A stretch of 32,500 nt of DNA. It comes from Chrysomallon squamiferum (lineage: Eukaryota > Mollusca > Gastropoda > Neomphalida > Peltospiridae). The translations under genes were made by a program, and so were the position numbers. The notes under the pieces were generated by a model. The model was not told the origin of the DNA and did not search any database. It was given only the letters and a program-made list of their open reading frames with translations. The stretch's first letter is position 1, and each line of letters starts with the position of its first letter. Below, in pieces: positions 1 through 13,265 of the stretch. The stretch spans positions 28,518,164 to 28,550,663 of the forward strand of contig CM022679.1 in assembly GCA_012295275.1 (NCBI GenBank). The letters run 5' to 3'.

Positions 1-330
1 TAAACTAATACACCGGTCTACGGTTACTTCGGGTTCGTTGGTGGTCGTCGGTAATCAAAACCAAATTCCGTGAGAGATCGTTTTTAATTTTTTTTTTTTT
101 TTTTTTTTTTAAAAAAAAGATTATTCGTTGCTCTGTTATTTTATGCTAGGAATCTTGCTTTATTTTTATGGAGCGTATATATATAAGAATTTTAATCTAT
201 TATTAGTTTAGTTTCGTATCAGTTCTAAATACGATGTCTGTAATTAGAAATGAACAGTGGTCGTCTGCTACAAGTCTTCTTTGCTGTTCTGTTAGTTTAA
301 AATTAATATTGGTTGAAATTTATTCTTCTG

Positions 331-500
331 TTTAAAATAAAAATAAAAAAGTAAATAAATAAACCAAAAAAAAAAAAAAAAAAAAAAAAAAAATAATAAT
401 AATAAGAAGAAGAAGAAGAAGAAAAAAAATAATAATAACAAAAAAATAAAATAAAATAAAATAAAATAAAATAAAATAAAATAAAATAAAATAAATAAAA
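331..500 (+). repeat. A-rich low-complexity block
   Basis: A28 at 366-393, followed by AAT, AAG and (AAAAT)n runs. The poly-Phe/Tyr ORF on the minus strand is an artefact. A T23 run lies at 88-110. Confidence 0.93.
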
Positions 501-1689
501 CACGAACTGAATAGAAAAAAAGATAGTGTTGCTAGTTCCTATAATCACTAAGAACGCACTTACATGTGTACTCATACACAAAACTGAACCTGAGATCACG
601 TGTGTGTTTGTCATTCTGTCTGATTCTGAATTTTTAATGTTTTGTGTTTGTTTTGTATTTTTTTCTCTTTCTCACACCAGCGGTGACACAAACTAACACA
701 CATATCAACTGACACATGTTTGTGGAATCCTGCAGGCAATATGGATGCTAATCTAGACCTCCTTCCAGTGTATCAGTTCATGTTTATTTGTATAATTGTG
801 TTTCGAAAAGTATATATTTACACCATCTTCCTTCTCAGGGCCGGTTCTAGATCTACCCTTAGTAGCGTCTGTGCGTGCGTGCGTATGTGCGTGGAAGTAC
901 GTTTCAGATATGAAAACGTAGAAATCTGTAACGTTATAGTGACTTTATACATATAAATACATCTACATGAAGAAACAGAATAAGCAAGGACAGTTATTTC
1001 ACAACGTCTGAAAACTGTCGCCACACCCTGGGAGAGGTGACCATGCCCCTCCCTCCACCCCGTCCCCTGAACCCGCGCCTGACTGTGACGTGCAAAGTAA
1101 AGAAAGTTTGCTGCTCTAGGTGGTACATCAATGCATGGTCAGTCATGAGGCGTGACCACACATCTAGGACATTAAATGTGGGCTCACACCTGACCCAGCC
1201 AGACATGTCCAGTTATTAATTTGGTCTGAGAAATGTACAAGTCAGCAGTTCAGCTGCGGCTACCACGGTGTCAGATTTCTCGAGACGACGTTGTTGTAAG
1301 TGGAAGAACTGTACACAGAACTGATACGACGTCTTAATGTGTTCATTACTGGACGTTCCTACAACTGTCACGTCGGGGCAGACAACTCGTGTGAAGAGTG
1401 AAAGGTCGCTGGATCAAACTACGTTAGTTCTCTACATCCAGCCAGTTTCTCACTCATAAGTCTGAACGTCATAACGTTAAAGATACTTGTCTGCTAGTTG
1501 AATAAAGTAGTCCACAGAATGACAACCGCCAGTTTTCTCTCACACAACACTGAAAAATATCATAATAATAATAATAATAATAAATGTTAAAATTAAAATA
1601 CATGCATACATGCATATATGTGTGTGTGTGTGTATATATATATATATGTAAGGAAAGTTAAATAACGTTTTTCTATCTATGTTGCTGTT

Positions 1690-1715
1690 ATTATTATTGT
1701 TATTACTACTACTAC

Positions 1716-1751
<36 letters not shown>

Positions 1752-1806
1752 CATCATCATCATCATCATCATTGATAGTAGTTATTTATTTATTTATTTA
1801 TTTATT
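1690..1806 (+). repeat. (ATT)n-(CAT)n-(TTTA)n compound microsatellite
   Basis: Consecutive TTA, ACT, ATT, CAT and TTTA runs. A shorter ATA run is at 1560-1582 and TG/TA runs at 1618-1647. Confidence 0.93.
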
Positions 1807-2154
1807 TTGTTGTTGCTATTTTTGTCATTATTGTTATTTACGTATTTAGAAGAGTAACTAATGTTAAACTGATATCTTTACTTAGAGCATTAAAATAAAA
1901 CTGCGTGACTTGTCAAGTCTCTGAAGGTTTGTAGACAATTTATCAGTTTCTGGCAGCCCACTTTCATACTGGAACAAAAGTCTCAGACGTCAGTTTGAAA
2001 AACCAAACTGTTTCTTTCAATTAATACGCACATCTGTTTGTTGCAAACACAGAGGAGCGCGGTGGGAGAACAGTCTATAAATACCAAACAGAATTCTTGT
2101 CATTCTGGACTGTGTGCTCAAACAGCCATGCATTACAGTCGCGATTTTAAAGTT

Positions 2155-2285
2155 TTTCACTCCTGTATTCAGTCCCTCATCCATCCTTCTATTTATTCCT
2201 CCATCCCTTCATCCATACATCCTCCCTTCCATTGATCCGTCCGTCCATCCACATATCCACCCTTCCATACACCCGTCCATCCACT
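2155..2285 (+). repeat. degenerate (CATC)n tract
   Basis: CATC/CCTT/CGTC tetranucleotide repeats; Pro/Ser/His-rich ORFs here are artefacts. Confidence 0.85.
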
Positions 2286-4229
2286 GTCGTGAACTAAACG
2301 GGTGTCCACCCACACGTCTCTTCAGAAGTAATAATTTTCTCACAAGTCAGGCGGGTCAAGTGTCTATCACAGTCACAACCGATATTCAATTAATTTTTGT
2401 TTACCGGTTCTCAAAGCCTGCGAGAGCAGAGATAAAAAAGACATTTTTGTTTCGTTTTGTTTTTGTGTTACGCTGCAACAGTGTGTCAAGCGACAGAAAT
2501 AAACGCGCCTGCTCCACACTTTGTGAGAGCCTGGAGTAAAGTCACATCTTTTATTCGGTCGCAGTGTGTTTACATTTAGATGTTGGCGGCACATTGTTGC
2601 ACGCGGTCGGAAGCCGAGTGCGGTAAACAGGTTTTTCAAAGCGAGGCTGTAGGGTGGCGAGGCAAAGAATTTCGCACCCGGAGTCACAGACATTCGTGAG
2701 TTGGCCAGCAATTATTCGCCTCATAAAGCAGACGTATGAACGCCGTTTCGCGGGTTTCCTTCCCAACACCACAGCACAAAGGACGGACTGATATAAGGAC
2801 GTCAAAATGACAAACAAATCTATCTCTGTTTTTTACAATTTGTCACAGTCGTTTAAGCAGGGCTTGCCAGAGTCGTGAAGGAAAGAAAAAATTTAAAAAA
2901 ATAAAAAAAAATGACAGAAAGAGCGTAGCTCTAAGAACTGCACCCTGACGTACACACTCGTCTCTCAGCAAGTTGTGAAGAGGTTTACGCTTTTCATGGC
3001 CAAACAAATCCTTTTATCTGAATTGTGTAGCAAATACTTTGGAGTTTTTTGTAAATTAGTTATGAATGTAGACGTAGACCTGTGACAAGCGAAGTAATTC
3101 TGAACATAAATTGTAATATTTTTGGCGTGTCAATAGAAATTTAATCTTCTTATACGCGGCATTCATGAAGAAAAAGGAGAATGTATTTGAGATATTTTGT
3201 TCTCGTTGGAAAAAATAAAAAATAAAAAAATCTTTTTACTTTGATTCTAGATTTAAGATATTTTAATACTATTATTTCTATAGGACTTGTTTGCTAGAAA
3301 AATAATTTGCTTGTATTATTCACCAGAAAAAAAAAAAGAAAAAAAAAAGCTATACATATTTCTGTAGTCCTGTGTCTCCGTGTATTGCAGTTTGCTAATC
3401 ACTGGTTTTGTCACCTGAGAAAATATTTATATCTTCTGTCTGACACACAGAAACATATACACTGCAATTTTCCTATCAATAAACAGAAAATATTCAAAAG
3501 GTTGTAAATGAAACGGACTTGTTTTTATTTTAATCTTCAATGGAAATATATTTTTAGATTTTGATTTTATGCTCGGCACTGTTATAGTACTTATACACTG
3601 AAATTGATTAAAATAATAGAAAATATAAGTGTAAGTAACCCTCGATTTAAAAAACAATAACAGAAATATTTCTGTCACAAAATTAAACAGAAGACTGCGC
3701 TACATGTGGAAACATCGCACAACTTTCAAATAACACTTAACATTAAAAAACGTTAGTGACTAAAGTAACGGTCTGATGTCATATTCAGTAACTCGATATC
3801 AATATTGTGCTGTATAACGTTCGGGAAAGTGTATCGTTTGACAAGTGATACTAGCGCACACTCGACTCTGTGTTAAAAGCGATGCTGGACAGTGGAGTGG
3901 GGCTAACATTAAACTAATTGATAGATGTTTAGTGAAACAACTTAATGTTAGGCAGACTGCCAGGCACATGACGTGTACAAATTGATTGTGTCAGACTTTC
4001 TTAACGTTTCCACAAATATGGTTCACATACATCTATACTTTATATATATGAACTGTCATCTTGTGTCTGCCTGTTTGTTTGTCTGTATATATATATATAT
4101 ATATAAGATCTATTTTTCTGTATATATGTCTATACGTATATATGTAGACTCTTTTACTTTCGTATTCACGAACTGTTGAAAAAGACTGTCTTCTGCCTGT
4201 AGGTGTGTGTGTATTATATGTACATGCAT

Positions 4230-4484
4230 CATGAATGTACGTATGTATATATGTATGTATGTGTGTGCATGTGTGTATATATGTATGTATGTATATATAT
4301 GTATGTATGTATATGTATGTATGTATGTATATGTATGTATGCGTATGTATGTATGTTTGTATGTGTGTGCATGTGTGTATGTATGTATGTATGTATATGT
4401 ATGTATGTATGTATGTATGCGTATGTATGTATGTATGTATGTGTATATATTCATCTATGTTTGTATTTATACATGTATGTATGA
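4230..4484 (+). repeat. (TATG)n tract
   Basis: About 250 bp of TATG/TGTG/TATA tetranucleotide repeat. The Cys/Tyr/Val ORFs on + and Tyr/Ile/His ORFs on - here are artefacts. Confidence 0.95.
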
Positions 4485-4872
4485 AATACATTTAAAATAA
4501 AATATTGTGAACATAACTGAAAGACGTATCACCAGGAAGTCATGAATACTTTAAATGATAGTAGCTTGTATTGTTTAGTAAGTTAATTTATTTCACGGTT
4601 TTAATAAGACAACTGCAGTGTTTGACTTAGAAGAGAAGTGATAAAACTTTACAAAATGCCGTTGTTTGAAGATAATCGTCCAAACATCTTAATCACGGGG
4701 TCGCGTTTGATTAATTGTACTTGTGCATGTTGAGGGAAGTGTGAAGACAGCGATAAGGCAGGCTTGAGCAGATAACATCACCCTAACACGGGCGATATCG
4801 GAATTCAACGAGGAATCTAGGGGTGGGTCTAGGGGTGGAGTCCAGGATGAGGACGTTCAGTAGCGCCTAACA

Positions 4873-5400
4873 GGGGACTTGTTTTACAGGGACTTGTACT
4901 ACTGGGGACTTGTACTACTGGGGACTTGTACTACTGGGGATTTGTACTACAGGGGACTTGTACTACAGGGGACTTGTTTTACAGGGGACTTGTTTTACAG
5001 GGGACTTGTACTTCTGGGGACTTGTACTACAGGGGACTTGTTTTACAGGGGACTTGTTTTACAGGGGACTTGTACTTCTGGGGACTTGTACTACAGGGGA
5101 CTTGTACTACAGGGACTTGTACTACAGGGGACTTGTTTTACAGGGGACTTGTACTACTGGGGACTTGTACTACAGGGGACTTGTACTACTGGGGATTTGT
5201 ACTACTGGGGACTTGTACTACAGGGGACTTGTACTACAGGGGACTTGTACTACTGGGGATTTGTACTACAGGGACTTGTACTACTGGGGACTTGTACTAC
5301 AGGGGACTTGTACTACTGGGGACTTGTACTACTGGGACTTGTACTACTGGGGACTTGTACTACTGGGGACTTGTACTACAGGGGACTTGTACTATAGGGG
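4873..5400 (+). repeat. 16-bp minisatellite, 33 copies
   Basis: The consensus unit is GGGGACTTGTACTACW, with variants carrying TTTTAC or TACTTC in the second half and GATTT for GACTT. I count 33 units. Four units have GGG instead of GGGG and are 15 bp. Because 16 is not a multiple of 3 and the unit has no stop, the + strand is open in all three frames through the array, giving spurious 167-172-residue ORFs. Every unit carries a G3-G4 run on the + strand. Confidence 0.97.
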
Positions 5401-6426
5401 AGTCCCTTCGTAAAACTGTGCATTTTCCTTTCTAACCAAATAATAGTGATGATAAAAACTGGAAAGTACGTTTTCACTCTGGAGTACTATGTTGTGATAC
5501 TCGTATTTTTATGAAATATTACAGTTAGATAATCATTCTGTCTCACTCTCTGTGTCTGTCTGTCTGTCTGTGTCTCTGAATCTCTGACTATATGTGTCTC
5601 ATACACACACATATATATAGATAGATAGATATAGATATATATATGTATATACGTGTGTCTGTCTGTCTGAAACTCATTATCTGTGTAAATATCCTAATTC
5701 TCGCAATCAGCGCCACTAAAAAACAAAACTGTTATATGAATGAGAAAAAAAAAAACGACGTTTGATTGCTGTTAATACTGTCACAAATCTACAACATGAT
5801 GAGAAATAAATGAAACCTGGGGCTTGGTTCACGCGGTGAAGCGGACAGTGGTGTAGACGTTGTTATCGCGTCTTACAAATCGCCAAACTTCGAGCTTTCC
5901 TGCCACATTGCGGCGTAAATTGCTTTTAAACATTTACAATAAACACGAAATAAACACACAAACCGTCGTGCTGTGTTGTGTGGGGGGATAAGTGGGGCAC
6001 TCGACAGTAGCGCTGGGGGATGGTATGTGGTCTACTGACTTGAAATTCAATGACATCCGCCTCAAGTGGAATGCTTCGTAATTCTTTTTTTTTTTTTTTT
6101 TTTAAATTTGTTCTTTTTATCAAAATTTGTTTTGTGACACAGAATAGTTGGTACTTGAAATCTTCGGGATTGGCAAAAACATTGATTTATCCTGACGTTT
6201 TTCTTACCTTTTTTTTAATTTCTGTTTTTCAGTTACGTCTTTATCTGCATTAATGTTTTTTTCTGTTTACTTTAATTTTTAGAAAACATAATGGAGTTTC
6301 TGTCGTGTTGAAAGGTTTTGATAAATTTGTCGATTCATTAAATAATTCAATTATTAACTGCTCAACAAGCGTTTTTAGCATCAATTTTCTTTCATTCTCA
6401 GAACTCTGAAAGTACTCAAATACCCC

Positions 6427-6427
<1 letters not shown>

Positions 6428-6459
<32 letters not shown>

Positions 6460-6473
6460 AAACAAAAGTATTA

Positions 6474-6520
<47 letters not shown>
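6428..6520 (+). repeat. A30 and (AAT)n tracts
   Basis: A homopolymer at 6428-6457, then (AAT)15 at about 6475-6520. Downstream (6530-6650) is a degenerate CACT/CATT tetranucleotide region. Confidence 0.95.
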
Positions 6521-6794
6521 AGAATGATCGCTCACACATTTACTCATTTATTTACTCACCCACTGAGTCACTAACGCACACTCACTCTCTCACTCACTCA
6601 TTCGTTCACTCATTTACTCATCATTCCCTCATTGACTTCTCATCTCTATCTACCAGTTTTAGTCACACAACAAGTCACATGTGTCCTTCGCTTCCTGGTT
6701 TTGAACGCGTATCCTGTATTCCTGGTATGTTTTTAATTAGATTATCTTTCCATTCGTTACCTACCTCATAAAATTAATATTCAGTTTGATGCCT

Positions 6795-6905
<111 letters not shown>

Positions 6906-9121
6906 GTTATTTGGTTTCGGACTTTTAATTTGTTGTTTTTTTTTTTAATGTTCATTATTATTATTCGTTGTTATGGTATATTTTCACGTATTTCACGTGT
7001 CGGAATATAAAAACGACGCCACGCTAACCGCTCGTACAATTTTATATCAACACACACGCTATAACGTTTCAGCACCACGTGTTTTCGTTAGAAATAATCT
7101 ACACATCGTATCGTTTCCGTACAAGCATTTCCTGGCCTGGCTCTGCAGAACTATCGTCTCTGCCTGCTATCTTGTCTCAGGCAAGTATAACAGATTACCA
7201 TTTACCCATTCTTCAAGGAAAAAAAAGAAAAAAAAACACTTCTCTTATGACTGCACGTTTTCTTGCACCTGGAAAGTTAATTACACAGGCCGCTGAAAGA
7301 AACAGTTTTAGTTTTCAGTTAGGCTGCACAGGGAGGTTTGTGGCGATGAACCACCACGGAGAAAACTGAGACTGCACAGTGGATGAGCGATCGCTGGGTT
7401 GCTAGCAGTAATAAAACTCTCCTGATGAGAAATACCTGGCATTTCATTGTTAGAAAGACACAGGTGATGTGAGGATTACAGATAAACCCGTTCTTTCTTT
7501 CTCGCCTTACAAATCGTACAGCGAACGAGATTCCGGGGATGATCACTTTTCAAATAGTGGAAAACCTTTGTCTGTGTACTAGATGAGTGTCTTGTGGAGA
7601 TGATGATGACGACGACACCGGCGACGGTAGGGATGATGACAGTGATGACTCTATGATGATCATAATATGATGGCTGTGGTTTTTAAAGAAGTAATGATAT
7701 TATTATGAAATGATAGTTATAACCGAGTTTTGGCCGACACTGAAGGTAACAGTCGCCATATTGAAGATAATAATAATCATATCATTAATGATGATAAAGA
7801 TATCAAAATTCCATTGCTGCTGCTGATGCTGATGATGATGAATATGATACGGCGGCGGTACCTTTATTAGCAGGCCTATAATGTGATAATAATGGTGATG
7901 GTCCTATTATTAGTGGTGTAGATAAGAAAATTAAGATAACGAAGATAATGACGTCACTGATCGAGTTGTTAGAGGCGGCAGTATTATCAGAGGTGCAAAG
8001 ACAACATCAGCAATGTATGTTTAACATGCAGAGATTACACAGTACATGACGAAAATCATTCAAAAATTACCTTTCTATCATCACCCTAAACATTCGACAC
8101 AAATATCTGACAATGCATAAACACAGACGACTTGGGGCGTGGTGTGTAAGAGTCCGTACAGTCAAGGAAAATGTTATTTTTGTCGGTCACGAATTTCATA
8201 GAGAATTTTCTAGAGAGACTTGTACCACAACAAGAAAAAAAAGTTATATTCAGGGATGAATTATTATAGGGCCTGTAACGCTGTGAATTTTATTTTCTCT
8301 TTCATTCTTTTATTCATTTATTTTCTTCTTCTATCTTTTAATATTATTCATTATTATTATTATTTTAATTGAAAAACCAAATACAGCAATGAAATAAACA
8401 TTTTTCTTTTAAGTTATTCATTTTAAACTTTGGACACGTATGTTTTTGTGATGTATTGAATGTGTGTTTGAATGTATGTATATATTTATGTGTGTGTGTA
8501 TCTTTTTATCGATCTATATCTATATCTATATATACAAACTTACACACACACATGTGTATGTATATATTTCAAATGATTTAATGTGTATATTTGTGTGTGT
8601 GTATGTGTGTGTGTGTGTGTCTGTGTGTGTGTAGTGACTCTGTATACCTAAAACTAAAGTCTGGTAATTATAACAATGACTATAAGTAAATGATAGGACA
8701 AGACTAATGAGTAAAGAAATGATTACGTGTTAACTACACTACTGATCTAAACTAATCACCATAACGAAATGTCTCGCGTCAGAACTCCCCACCTCCCGTG
8801 TTTCACGGTTGTTTGTGGCACGTTCAAAATGTACACCGCGTCGTTCGTGTAATGAGCATGCTCGAGACGCTCACGTGCACGTTACTCACCCACGTTCCAT
8901 TAGAGTTGACAGGAGTTATTTCTGCCAGGGAGGTTCGCCCGCTCGTACACTCGTCTGCGATGAATTCGTACTTCGACAAAGATCGGATATTTTCGTAACT
9001 TTTCGTAATTTTTCGCATTTTTCTAATAGCCCCAAAGAAAATGTATGCTTTATTTGTTTGTTCTGTTTATGTTGTTTTAATTGTTTGTATACATTTAAAA
9101 TAAGATTAGCCTAAGCATAAG

Positions 9122-9123
<2 letters not shown>

Positions 9124-9157
<34 letters not shown>
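9124..9157 (+). repeat. A34 homopolymer
   Basis: It could be a decayed retroposon tail, but I see no target-site duplication or element body. Confidence 0.95.
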
Positions 9158-9159
<2 letters not shown>

Positions 9160-9339
9160 CACAAAAGAACAAACAAACAAATATTATCATCTGAGTATGT
9201 TGCTGTTGGAGACAGAGAGACATTATGAGACTGGAGTAACAATTCATAACGACATGAATATAGTAATACATGTTCAAACAAACCATCACTACACACAGAC
9301 ACAGATACGCATAGACCCACATACACTCAGTGAAAATTT

Positions 9340-9616
9340 AGCTATTAAACTATTACTGGATACAACAGTTAACTATGAAACTATTACTGAATACAACAGC
9401 TAACTATTAAACTATTACTGTACACAATAGCTAACTATTAAACTATTACTGGATACAACAGTTAACTATGAAACTATTACTGAATACAACAGTTAACTAT
9501 GACACTATTACTGAATACAGCAGTTAATTATGAAACTATTACTGAATACAGCAGTTAACTATGAAACTATTACTGAATACAACAGTTAACTATTAAACTA
9601 TTACTGAATACAACAT
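9340..9616 (+). repeat. 31-bp minisatellite, 9 copies
   Basis: The consensus is AACTATKAAACTATTACTG followed by AATACAACAGTT. The CTATTACTG core occurs at 9350, 9381, 9412, 9443, 9474, 9505, 9536, 9567 and 9598, an exact 31-bp period with substitutions but no indels. It ends just before a GC-rich patch holding a TGACGTCA at 9636. Confidence 0.95.
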
Positions 9617-10380
9617 GTACAGTGGCGGCAGGACATGACGTCAGAAGACGCGCGCGCGGTGTTTTTTAGACTGATGTCAGAGAGTGCTGGACAAGATCCA
9701 AACTTCTATCCAAAACCAGTCTAATTAATCAGCCAGACACAGATTCCATTGTTTTTCTTTCTGTCTATCGTCTGTGTACGTAAAACGAGTAATAATGTGA
9801 GTGTTTGGTATGCGTTCAGCTCACGTGTGCGAGTGAAGGCGCAGGAACGGTTCAGAACTGAAGAAAAAGTGATTTTGATTAGATTGTAATTATCAGGAAG
9901 TTACAAAAGGTTATAAATAAAAACAGAAATAAATAAATACAGAAATAAGCACTTAAAAAAATAAAGACAAAAAAAAAAAAAAAAATTAAGAAAGAAAGAA
10001 ATATAAATAAAAAATAAATCAAATACAGACTTGTTCTCGTGTGAACATTAATATCCATCAGATGATTCTAAGACGTAATTAACATCTTTTAATGTAAACT
10101 GCAAACTCGTTTCTTGTCTGTCTGCTTCCCAGCACATCACGTGTTTTATTCCTGTCCTGGGTTTATTGGTGTCTGTTTAAGGATATGTTTGGATAGCTGA
10201 CAAAATGTACGTTCCTTTTCTGCAGCAGTTCCTTACTTACTTATCACTCTTGACGGGGATTGCTAAGTTAATTTCCGGTTATAAACGACTAAAGTTTATA
10301 ATACCAACTTAATATATAAGGAAGGAAAAAATATAAAAGTATTGCTTTCAGTATGCAAATTCATTAATATTAGGATTATG

Positions 10381-10381
<1 letters not shown>

Positions 10382-10430
<49 letters not shown>
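10382..10430 (+). repeat. (TTA)n microsatellite
   Basis: About 16 repeats, followed by CAT and AAAT runs to about 10500. Confidence 0.97.
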
Positions 10431-10811
10431 GAAAATGTCACACTATATCATCATCATCATCAACATTATTGCCATCATAATAAATAAATAAATAAATAAA
10501 ATTAATAACAGTCGTAATATTTGTGATAATCAAGGTTGAAATAAAGAAAACGCACAGCAAAACTGAATCTGATTTACTTAAAACGCAGTCACGTGTTGTA
10601 TAATGACGTTTTAATCAGGAGTTTAATTCAGGAAGTTTGACAAGTGTACACGTCAGCGTCATCACAACGTCGGGCGAAGCGCTGACGTGGATCACCGGTG
10701 TTGACACGTCATCTTATAATATCGCCATAGCTGCCGTCACCATCGGAACCTGATCAATCAAGAGCGATTGACAAACATGACTGGTTTATTGGAAAGCAGT
10801 ATGCGGTATTT

Positions 10812-10851
10812 TGGCCGCCATTGTGGTTGTCTGGCCGCCATTGTCGCTGTC
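10812..10851 (+). repeat. 20-bp tandem duplication with GGCCGCCATTGT (YY1-like)
   Basis: Two adjacent 20-bp units match at 18 of 20 positions. Each contains GGCCGCCATTGT, which resembles the GCCGCCAT core bound by YY1/Pho-type zinc fingers. It lies in an otherwise anonymous stretch; the function is unknown. Confidence 0.5.
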
Positions 10852-11855
10852 TCATTGTTACACAAATGTAGCTTTTTTCTCTCTGTCGACGTCGTGAATG
10901 GTTTTATATGTGTGGCGATTTTCTTTATTATTGCTCGAGATCAATGCGTGTTATTTTCTTTTAATCTGCTTGTCGTGTTTGGAATAGCTTCTGCTGAGAC
11001 GCCAATGTAAACAATAGCGCTGACTTGATGGATGAGTAAAAGAGAGCGATCTCGGTTGGGGCTGAAATTTTTTGATCTCCAGACAAGTTTTTTTTTTCTC
11101 GAGAAGATATTGTACAGAAGAAAGATCACCATCAGTCACAGTACAATAATAAGAAATGACATCTAATAGAAAACACAGAGTTACTTACTCTGTACATTGT
11201 AGAGTCAGAACTTCTTAATAACTCGCACACGCTCTAAAAACATTCGTCACTCGTGTGAAATAAAATTAATGTCAAATATTTACATGCGATGTATTATTCT
11301 GTCATACTGGGTGTTGTTTAGAAAATAAATATTTCTCTTCATTCCACCCAGAAAGAACCACTCATCTGTAGTGCGTCGATCAATCAAGGCGAGATTCACG
11401 AGAAGAAGAAAAACTTCCGTTTATTGACGTGAATTCAGTTTAGATGTTAATTTTAAGCTACGTGTTAAAACGATATATATATATATATATGAAAAGAGAG
11501 AAAAATTAGATGAAATTCACTACTTTACTGATAGTATCCAGAAATAATATTTACATGTCTGTCAGTTTCTCTTTTACTGCATGTCAGGATATGACGTCAT
11601 CAACAGAATAACACGTCAGCAGATTGTAAATTACCACGGTAACATACTGTCTTTCTGTTGATTCAAAGACATTCTATAGATTCTAAAGGGTAAAAATAAA
11701 CATTTCTTTTTAACACTTGAATAAAGATGGTCATTTTTAATAGAACCTATATATTTAAAAGTAAGCAATAGCATTTTGAAGAAAGAAAAAAGAAACACAA
11801 AATAGTTACTGTCATTATTAATTTCTCTCTATATATATTTTATTTTATATTTGCC

Positions 11856-11920
11856 TGCATTATTATTGTTATTATTATTATTATTACTATTATTATTATT
11901 AGTATTATTATTATTAATAA
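11856..11920 (+). repeat. imperfect (ATT)n microsatellite
   Basis: ATT run with ACT and AGT interruptions. Confidence 0.9.
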
Positions 11921-13213
11921 GAAGGGGAAGGAAATCAATACTGTTTGACTAAAAGTCTTCCTGACAACATTACGAAATTTCTATTTCTGATTTGCAATCT
12001 GGCGATGGTGAACGCATCGTTCTAACAGTCTTTAATTGCAGCGACTGCAGCGACAAGTTCAACGTCCTCGGTCTCATTACCATTAAAACTTTCCATTTCC
12101 GTCTAGCGAAAGATAACCATCGTGACAGGGTCACCAGCCGAAGTCAATTTAACTCTTACGTGTAGCTCACCAGACTGAGATTCGTAATCCAGAAGATGAA
12201 ACAAGCATCGTCAGTTTGAGTCACTTTTCAGTCTGGCTACCGAAACAGAGCTCCACGACCTACTCAAAATTTACTCAAAATCAGTAAAAACTAGTACAGT
12301 GTTAGACAAAATGCTTGAAAAGCCTTTCAGAAGTCAAGAAAGAACTCGAAACCTGAAATCCTTTTTATATTGAACGAAATAATAATCTGAAATAATAGTT
12401 TTCTGTCATTGCTTTGACACACACACGAACACGCACACGCACATATACACACAAATAAATAAAACTTTAAAAGTTAACTGAAGTTTTATTCATTGAATAA
12501 TGCCAGGGATGGCGAATACGAGTTGAAAAGAAAGTACTGTGAATGTACTAGTATTTTACTGATAAATGAAATGTCGTGACACTGTTGCTTGTGCAGGAAC
12601 ATTTATAATTTGACTACGAAGTAATTACATCGTTTCTGACAGATCTTCTTCTCGGTTACATTTTGGGGTTGGAGCGCGGGTCGAAAGTACGCGCAGAAAA
12701 CATTCCTAGTTAACTGTGTTATCTTCTCTTTAAAATAAACACGATCATTTATTTTCTTCATTTCTTATCTTTACTTTTTCGTTTTCTTTGTATTTCGTAA
12801 TTCTTCACTATTTTTTCTCTCATTTCTTTATTGTATTTTTCCTTTTTTGTTTCATAACTCACATTTAGGAAATAGCACACTTAACAAGAATTTAGTTTAT
12901 GTGCCATTTTATTTCTTTGCGTTAGATTTAAAGTGCAGAGCTATTCTTGAACAGGGAAAAAAAAATGAATGAATGAATTATGATACATAATATGTCGTTA
13001 GTAATGTGCCGAAATTTTTTTTCTGTCTTCAGTTATTATTTATGTCAGTATATTTAACAAATGTTTGAGATTTTTTCTGAAAACTTTTATTTGAAATCTC
13101 TTTTTGTTTTTGTTCTTTTTGTCTCTTTTGTGCTTGTTTTGTCGATATATTTATTAATTTTTTAAATCTTATACCTTTAATTTGTAGAGATATGCTTTCT
13201 GGATAGAGGGGGT

Positions 13214-13220
13214 TATTAAT

Positions 13221-13263
<43 letters not shown>

Positions 13264-13265
13264 TT
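13214..13265 (+). repeat. (TTTA)n microsatellite
   Basis: About 12 tetranucleotide units. Confidence 0.97.

Larger units (their letters stand above)
1..4872. other. no gene seen; intronic or intergenic sequence
   Basis: Apart from the listed repeats, this is AT-rich, anonymous DNA. The GC-richer block at about 2530-2820 has a minus-strand ORF of 88 codons, but no family resemblance and no convincing splice sites. Probably part of the long netrin intron upstream of LE2. Confidence 0.6.

Noticed and set aside
4033-4500. ORFs of 86-152 residues rich in Tyr/Ile/His/Thr or Cys/Val/Met
   Set aside because: Translations of the TATG/CATA repeat on both strands.
4873-5400. Regular spaced repeats as a CRISPR array
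   Set aside because: Units are contiguous without unique spacers, and the DNA is animal genomic sequence.
4879-5435. Three overlapping ORFs of about 170 residues on the + strand rich in Leu, Tyr, Gly and Thr
   Set aside because: They are translations of the 16-bp minisatellite, open in all frames because the unit has no stop and is not a multiple of 3.
9124-9157. A34 run as the tail of a retroposon
   Set aside because: No flanking target-site duplication, no internal promoter boxes and no element body were visible.
12040-12175. Segment after an aattgcag site reading CSDCSDKFNVLG, considered as an upstream LE1 exon
   Set aside because: The cysteine spacing does not fit a laminin-EGF repeat, there is no CKHNTAG-type motif, and the frame stops without a donor.
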